From positions 46,145 through 110,144 of the forward strand of contig NZ_CAXBIB010000013.1 in assembly GCF_963975745.1 (NCBI RefSeq): DNA of 64,000 nucleotides, given 5' to 3'. Under the pieces are notes generated by a model, which was given only the letters and a program-made list of their open reading frames with translations, was not told where the DNA came from and ran no database searches. Below, one piece after another: positions 59,096 through 64,000 of this stretch (the first letter of the stretch is position 1; each line of letters opens with the position of its first letter). This stretch comes from Parvibaculum sp963975745 (GTDB taxonomy: Bacteria; Pseudomonadota; Alphaproteobacteria; Parvibaculales; Parvibaculaceae). Made by a program: the position numbers and the translations under genes.

Positions 59096-62000
59096 ATGGC
59101 AACGCTTGTTCTCGGTGCCGCTGGCGCCGCCATTGGCGGCAGCATCGGCGGCGCGATCCTCGGCGTCAGCGCCGCGACCATCGGCGGCTTCATCGGCTCG
59201 ACCATCGGCTCGGTCGTCGACAGCTGGATCATCTCGTCGCTGGCGCCCACCCAGCGCATCGAGGGCGCGCGGCTCGACACGCTGCGCATCACCTCCGCCA
59301 CCGAAGGCGCGGTCATCCCGCGGCTCTACGGGCGCATGCGCATGGGCGGCAACATCATCTGGGCGACCGATTTCCGCGAGGAGACAAAGACCACCACGCA
59401 GGGCGGCGGCAAGGGCGGTGGCGGCGGCAAGGTCAAGACCACCGAGTATCTCTACTACGCCAGCTTCGCGGTCGCATTGTGCGAGGGGCCGATCACCGGG
59501 ATCGGCCGCATCTGGGCCGACGGCAAGCCAATGGACCTCTCCGGCGTCACCTGGCGCTGGTATCCCGGCGACGAGGCGCAGTCTGCCGATCCGTTCATCG
59601 CCGCGAAGATGGGCACGGCCAACACGCCCGCCTATCGCGGCACCGCCTATGTGGTCTTCGAGGAACTGGCGCTTTCCACCTATGGCAACCGCCTGCCGCA
59701 ACTCTCCTTCGAGGTGTTCCGCCCGCTCGCCGATCCCGACACCGCCGAGGGGCTGACCCGCGCCGTCACCATGATCCCGGCCTCCGGCGAGTTCACCTAT
59801 GCGACGCAGGCGATCCGCAAGACCGATGGCGGCGCGACGGTACCCGAGAACCTGAACGCGCTGGCCGACTCCACCGACATGGTGGAGTCCCTCGACCGGC
59901 TGCAGGCGATGGCCCCGGCGGTCGAGAGCGTCAGCCTCGTGGTGGCGTGGTTCGGCGACGACCTGCGGGCAGGCTCCTGCAGGGTCCGGCCGGGCGTCGA
60001 AGTGTCGGCCAAATCGACCACGCCCGCCAGCTGGTCGGTGAATGGCGTGAGCCGCGCCAACGCCTTCCTCGTCAGCCGTGACGATCAGGATCGCCCGGTC
60101 TACGGCGGCACGCCGTCGGACTTCGCCGTCGTTCAGGCGATCCAGGAGATGAAGGCGCGCGGGCTGCGCGTGACCTTCTATCCGTTCATCCTGATGGACG
60201 TGCCGCCCGGCAACAGCCTGCCGAACCCGTATTCCGACAACGCGGCCGAGACGGGCCAGCCTGCGTTCCCCTGGCGGGGCCGGATCAGCTGTTCTCCCGC
60301 AGCAGGTTTCGCCGGAACCGTGGACAAGACAGCCACAGCCGCAAGCCAAGTCGCGGCGCTGTTCGGCGCGGCCACGCCCGCCAGCTTCAGCGTCTCGGGA
60401 GAGTCGGTTTCGTGGACAGGCACGCCCGGCGACTGGGGCCTGCGCCGTATGGTGCTGCACTACGCCCATCTCTGCGCGGCGGCGGGCGGGCTCGACGCCT
60501 TCCTGATCGGCACCGAGATGCCGGGGCTGACGACGATCCGCTCGGGCGCGTCCACCTATCCGGCGGTGCAGGCCTATCGGGACCTGCTCGCGGATGTGCG
60601 CTCGATCCTCGGGGCCGGGACGAAGATCGGCTATGCTGCGGACTGGTCGGAGTATTTCGGGCACCAGCCGGGCGACGGCTCGGGCGACGTGTTCTTCCAT
60701 CTCGACCCGCTCTGGGCCGATCCGGAGATCGACCTCATTGGCATCGACAACTACATGCCGCTCTCGGACTGGCGCGACGGCTTCGAGCATGCGGACGCGG
60801 CCGAGGGCTGGCCCGCGATCTACGACCGGGCCTACCTGCAGGCGAACATCGTCGGCGGCGAAGGCTTCGACTGGTTCTACGCCAGCGCGGCGGATCGCAC
60901 CGCGCAGGTCCGCACCCCGATCACCGACGGCGCGGCGGCCAAGCCGTGGGTCTTCCGCTACAAGGATCTGCGCGCCTGGTGGTCGAACCCGCACTATAAT
61001 CGCCCCGGTGGGGTGGAGAGCGGCACACCGACGGCGTGGGAGCCGGAGTCCAAGCCGATCTGGTTCACCGAGCTCGGATGCCCCGCCATCGATCGGGGCA
61101 CCAACCAGCCCAACGTCTTCTTCGACCCGAAGTCGTCCGAAAGCTTCACGCCGCACTTCTCGCGGGGCTGGCGCGATGACGCCATCCAGCGCGCCTATCT
61201 CGAGGCGACCTATCTCTGGTGGGGCGCACCGGCGAACAACCCGCTGTCCTCGGTCTACGGCGGCCGCATGGTGCATGTGTCTGAATGCGCCGCCTGGACC
61301 TGGGACGCGCGACCCTATCCGTTCTTTCCCGCACTGACCGACGTCTGGACGGACGGGGCGAACTGGCGGCTCGGACACTGGCTGACGGGTCGGCTGGGCG
61401 CGGTGTCGCTGGCGGCCCTCGTGCGGCACCTCTGCCTGCGCGCCGGGCTACCCGAGGCGAGCATCGACGTCACCGGCCTCTGGGGTGCGGTTGAAGGTTA
61501 CGCCATCACCGCGCTGGAAAGCCCGCGCGCCTCGATCACGACGCTGTCGCGCCACTTCGGCTTCGACGCCGTCGAGACCGAGGGCGTGATCCGCTTCATC
61601 ATGCGCGGCCGGGCGTCCGTCGCCACCCTGGCGACCGACGATCTGGTCGCGGCCCGCGAGGGCGACGTGCTGGAACTGACGCGCGGCCAGGAGACCGAAC
61701 TGCCGCAGGCGCTGAAATGGCAGGTCGCCCGCGCCGACGAGGATTACGACGCGGCCCTCGTCGAGGCCTGGCGCATCACCGTGGACACCACGCGGATCGC
61801 CTCGGAAAGCTTCCCGATGGCGGTGCCGCCCGAGGAAGCCGAACGCCGCTGCCGCCGCGCGCTGATGGAGGCATGGGTGGGGCGCGAGACGGCGGCGTTC
61901 CGTCTGCCGCCCTCGCGGCTCGCGCTCGATCCGGCCGACGCGCTCCAACTGGAGCATGACGGGCGGCTGGTCGATCTGCGGCTCGTTTCCATCGCCGATG

Positions 62001-63061
62001 CCGAGGCGCGGGGCATCGAGGCGGTCCGCCAGGACCGGGCGACCTACGACCTGCCGCCCGGCGATCCCCGCGCGGCGTCGCTGACGCGGGCTGTGGTGTT
62101 CGGCGCGCCGGACGCGGTGCTGATGGACCTGCCGCAGCTGACCGAGGACCAGCCTGCGCATCGGCCGTTTGTCGCGGCGCATGCCATGCCGTGGCCGGGC
62201 GAGATGGCGGTGTTCCGCAGCCCCTCGACCGATGGCTTCGAACTGCTGACCACGTTCGGCAGTCGCGCCCGGATCGGGGCGCTGGTCTCGGACTTCTTCG
62301 CGGGGCCGACATCGCGCTTCGACCTCGGCAATACGCTGGTCGTCGACCTGCTGACCGGCACGCTGGAGAGCGTCACCGACCTGGCGCTGTTCGGCGGGGC
62401 GAACGCGCTGGCCATCGAGAGCGCGTCGGGCGTCTGGGAGATCGTGCAGGCTCGTTCGGCGGAACTGCAGGCACCGGGTCGGTATCGTCTGACCCGCTTG
62501 CTGCGCGGCCAGCGCGACACCGAAAGCGCCATGGGCAACCCGGCACATGCGGGCGCGCGGGTCGTCGTGCTGGACACCGCGCTGGCGTCCCTGCCGATCG
62601 CCGAGGCCGATCTCGGCATCCCGTGGAACTGGCGCATCGGCCCCGCGAGCCGCCCGGTCAGCGACGAGACCTATGTGGCGCAAGCCTTCACGCCCGCGGG
62701 CGTCGGGCTGCGGCCGTTCTCGGTCGCCCATGTCGAGCAGCCGTGGCGCAGGCCGCGCGCGCCCGGCGATCTGACCATCCGCTGGACGCGCCGATCCCGC
62801 ACGCTTTCCGCCGACAGCTGGAGCGGGCTCGAGGTGCCGCTCGGCGAGGAACTGGAAGCCTACGAGGTCGAGATCCTCGACGGCCCTACTGTGAAGCGCG
62901 TGCTGAGCACGGCCACCACCAGCGCGGTCTACACGGCCGCCCAGCAGACCGCCGACTGGGGCGCGCCGCTTGGCCCCGGCGACACACTCGACATCCGCAT
63001 CTTCCAGCTCTCCGCCCTCGTGGGGCGGGGCGCGCCGAAATCTGTCACGCTGATACTCTGA
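59096..63061 (+). CDS. GTA Orfg15-like host-specificity J protein (baseplate megatron)
   Basis: The 1,321-aa tail-tip protein has an N-terminal glycine-rich hydrophobic segment (AAIGGSIGGAILGVSAATIG). A TIM-barrel-like domain of the GTA type follows, with HYAHLCAAAGGLDAFLIGTE, MPGLTTIRSGASTYPAVQAY, DPLWADPEIDLIGIDNYMPL, and IWFTELGCPAIDRGTNQPN. Next is a Phage-tail_3-like domain and a C-terminal fibronectin-like part (APGDLTIRWTRRSRTLSADS). It recognises the host surface and forms the central hub. It starts 9 bp after the NlpC gene. Confidence 0.93.
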   Translation: MATLVLGAAGAAIGGSIGGAILGVSAATIGGFIGSTIGSVVDSWIISSLAPTQRIEGARLDTLRITSATEGAVIPRLYGRMRMGGNIIWATDFREETKTTTQGGGKGGGGGKVKTTEYLYYASFAVALCEGPITGIGRIWADGKPMDLSGVTWRWYPGDEAQSADPFIAAKMGTANTPAYRGTAYVVFEELALSTYGNRLPQLSFEVFRPLADPDTAEGLTRAVTMIPASGEFTYATQAIRKTDGGATVPENLNALADSTDMVESLDRLQAMAPAVESVSLVVAWFGDDLRAGSCRVRPGVEVSAKSTTPASWSVNGVSRANAFLVSRDDQDRPVYGGTPSDFAVVQAIQEMKARGLRVTFYPFILMDVPPGNSLPNPYSDNAAETGQPAFPWRGRISCSPAAGFAGTVDKTATAASQVAALFGAATPASFSVSGESVSWTGTPGDWGLRRMVLHYAHLCAAAGGLDAFLIGTEMPGLTTIRSGASTYPAVQAYRDLLADVRSILGAGTKIGYAADWSEYFGHQPGDGSGDVFFHLDPLWADPEIDLIGIDNYMPLSDWRDGFEHADAAEGWPAIYDRAYLQANIVGGEGFDWFYASAADRTAQVRTPITDGAAAKPWVFRYKDLRAWWSNPHYNRPGGVESGTPTAWEPESKPIWFTELGCPAIDRGTNQPNVFFDPKSSESFTPHFSRGWRDDAIQRAYLEATYLWWGAPANNPLSSVYGGRMVHVSECAAWTWDARPYPFFPALTDVWTDGANWRLGHWLTGRLGAVSLAALVRHLCLRAGLPEASIDVTGLWGAVEGYAITALESPRASITTLSRHFGFDAVETEGVIRFIMRGRASVATLATDDLVAAREGDVLELTRGQETELPQALKWQVARADEDYDAALVEAWRITVDTTRIASESFPMAVPPEEAERRCRRALMEAWVGRETAAFRLPPSRLALDPADALQLEHDGRLVDLRLVSIADAEARGIEAVRQDRATYDLPPGDPRAASLTRAVVFGAPDAVLMDLPQLTEDQPAHRPFVAAHAMPWPGEMAVFRSPSTDGFELLTTFGSRARIGALVSDFFAGPTSRFDLGNTLVVDLLTGTLESVTDLALFGGANALAIESASGVWEIVQARSAELQAPGRYRLTRLLRGQRDTESAMGNPAHAGARVVVLDTALASLPIAEADLGIPWNWRIGPASRPVSDETYVAQAFTPAGVGLRPFSVAHVEQPWRRPRAPGDLTIRWTRRSRTLSADSWSGLEVPLGEELEAYEVEILDGPTVKRVLSTATTSAVYTAAQQTADWGAPLGPGDTLDIRIFQLSALVGRGAPKSVTLIL

Positions 63062-63068
63062 GGCCCCC

Positions 63069-64000
63069 ATGTCCGACGCCACGACCCATCTCCTGCTGCC
63101 CTACATCCTGGCGGCGCAGGCCCAGAAGCATGTCACCCACAACGAGGCGCTGCGGCTGCTCGACGGGCTCGTCCAGCTCTCGGTGCTCGACCGGGACCTG
63201 ACGGCACCGCCCGGTAGCCCCGCCGATGGCGGCCGCTATATCGTCGCCTCGGGCGCCACGGGCGACTGGGCGGGCTGGGATCTGAACGTCGCGCTCTGGA
63301 CCGATGGCGCCTGGCTGCGACTTCCGCCGCGCACCGGCTGGCGGGCGTGGGTCGAGGACGAGGGCCTGCTGCTCGTCTACGAGGGTGCAGCCTGGATTGG
63401 AACGACGCCAACGGCGCTGCAGAACATGGCGCTGCTGGGTGTCGGCACGACAGCGGATGCCTCGAACCCGTTCTCGGCCAAGCTCAACGCCGCGCTCTGG
63501 ACGGCGAAGACCGTGGCCGAGGGCGGCACCGGCGATCTGTTCTACACCATGAACAAGGAGGCGGCAGGCGACGATCTTGGGCTGACCCTGCAGACCGGCT
63601 TCGTGACCAAGGCGCTGGTGGGGCTCTTCGGCTCTGACCGCTTTCGCCTCGCGGTCTCCGCCGACGGCAGCACCTTTTTTGACGGGCTCAGCGTCGACAA
63701 CGCCACCGGCATCGTCGACCAGCCCCGGCTGCCCCGGTTCAAGGCGTATACCAACTACGACAACTACGTCGGCGTCGGGACCTGGACGAAGATCGGCCTC
63801 AACAACACCGACTACAACGATCAGGGCGCGTTCGACGCCGCGAACAACCATTTCGTGGCGCCCGTGGACGGCACTTACCTCTTCGGCGCGACGCTGCTCT
63901 ACAAGATTAATGCCAGCACCACGGCGCGGATGAGTGGGCGGCTCGTCCTGAACGGCACCACCGAAATCCGCGGCTCCCTCGGCGAAATCTCCGCCACCCA
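63069..64000 (+). CDS. DUF2793 phage protein, 3' end cut by window edge
   Basis: About 310 codons are visible with no stop. The N-terminal DUF2793 region (THLLLPYILAAQAQKHVTHN, EALRLLDGLVQLSVLDRDLT, GRYIVASGATGDWAGWD) is typical of proteins encoded after the J gene in alphaproteobacterial phages. From residue ~225 a C1q/TNF-like jelly-roll appears (GVGTWTKIGLNNTDYNDQGA, FVAPVDGTYLFGATLLYKIN). That suggests a trimeric tail fibre or receptor-binding head. The ATG at 63069 follows the J stop by 7 bp. Confidence 0.88.
   Translation, partial: MSDATTHLLLPYILAAQAQKHVTHNEALRLLDGLVQLSVLDRDLTAPPGSPADGGRYIVASGATGDWAGWDLNVALWTDGAWLRLPPRTGWRAWVEDEGLLLVYEGAAWIGTTPTALQNMALLGVGTTADASNPFSAKLNAALWTAKTVAEGGTGDLFYTMNKEAAGDDLGLTLQTGFVTKALVGLFGSDRFRLAVSADGSTFFDGLSVDNATGIVDQPRLPRFKAYTNYDNYVGVGTWTKIGLNNTDYNDQGAFDAANNHFVAPVDGTYLFGATLLYKINASTTARMSGRLVLNGTTEIRGSLGEISAT

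Noticed and set aside
58601..61429. 942-aa minus-strand frame opposite the J-like gene
   Set aside because: Antisense shadow; GTA-type domains are clear on the plus strand.

Overview
The window has two parts: about 18 kb of ordinary alphaproteobacterial chromosome, and at least 46 kb of a horizontally acquired island that runs off the right edge. The host assignment rests on high GC, the pyrBC and gatCAB layouts, an inactive-type dihydroorotase beside pyrB, a Lys/Ala-rich H1-like protein, and a gene-transfer-agent (GTA)-like tail module in the prophage. I do not claim a genus.

Chromosomal part (1-18,086). On the minus strand are the start of a probable ribonuclease R gene, topA, dprA-plsY, and pyrB with a dihydroorotase-like gene. 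Then come aidB on the plus strand, a small membrane protein, an AEC-family transporter and ruvX on the minus strand, and gatC-gatA-gatB on the plus strand. After gatB lie a histone-H1-like gene with an 84-bp internal repeat, a decayed glutathione S-transferase (GST) pseudogene, a small secreted protein, an intact GST, a Sel1-repeat protein, tesB and tRNA-Ser(GCU) with its own terminator.

Island, left arm (18,371-29,195). A minus-strand operon encodes a type I restriction-modification system of the EcoEI/EcoAI kind (hsdR, hsdM, hsdS). It ends in an overlapping gene with a HEPN-like RX4H motif. Next is a four-gene minus-strand module around a serine recombinase in which every junction overlaps. 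A plus-strand pair of unrecognised genes (58 aa and 735 aa) follows.

Island, prophage (29,287-64,000+). The early region holds a Com-like zinc-finger regulator, a sigma-like factor, small genes, a RecA-like ATPase, a putative ssDNA-binding partner, an SF2 helicase, a PD-(D/E)XK nuclease, a RepA-like ATPase/primase, a RuvC-like nuclease and a ParB-methyltransferase fusion. The head module is lambda-like: terminase, gpW, portal, protease-capsid fusion, decoration protein and connectors. The tail module ends in the GTA series DUF2460, DUF2163, NlpC/P60 and the J-like hub protein, followed by a truncated DUF2793 gene. Most junctions overlap by 1-4 nt, which implies long coupled operons. The tail chaperone carries a textbook -1 frameshift signal (A AAA AAC plus a stem-loop), and the capsid gene has an internal ribosome-binding site.

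The most striking cargo is a complete mercury-resistance operon (merR / merTPFA, with a 19-bp-spacer MerR-type promoter). It sits between the head-completion and tail genes, and the merR stop codon overlaps the start codon of the next tail gene. Other points of interest are a duplicated leader element upstream of two early phage operons, a hairpin that sequesters the com ribosome-binding site, and a cluster of inverted repeats at 37.7-38.0 kb.
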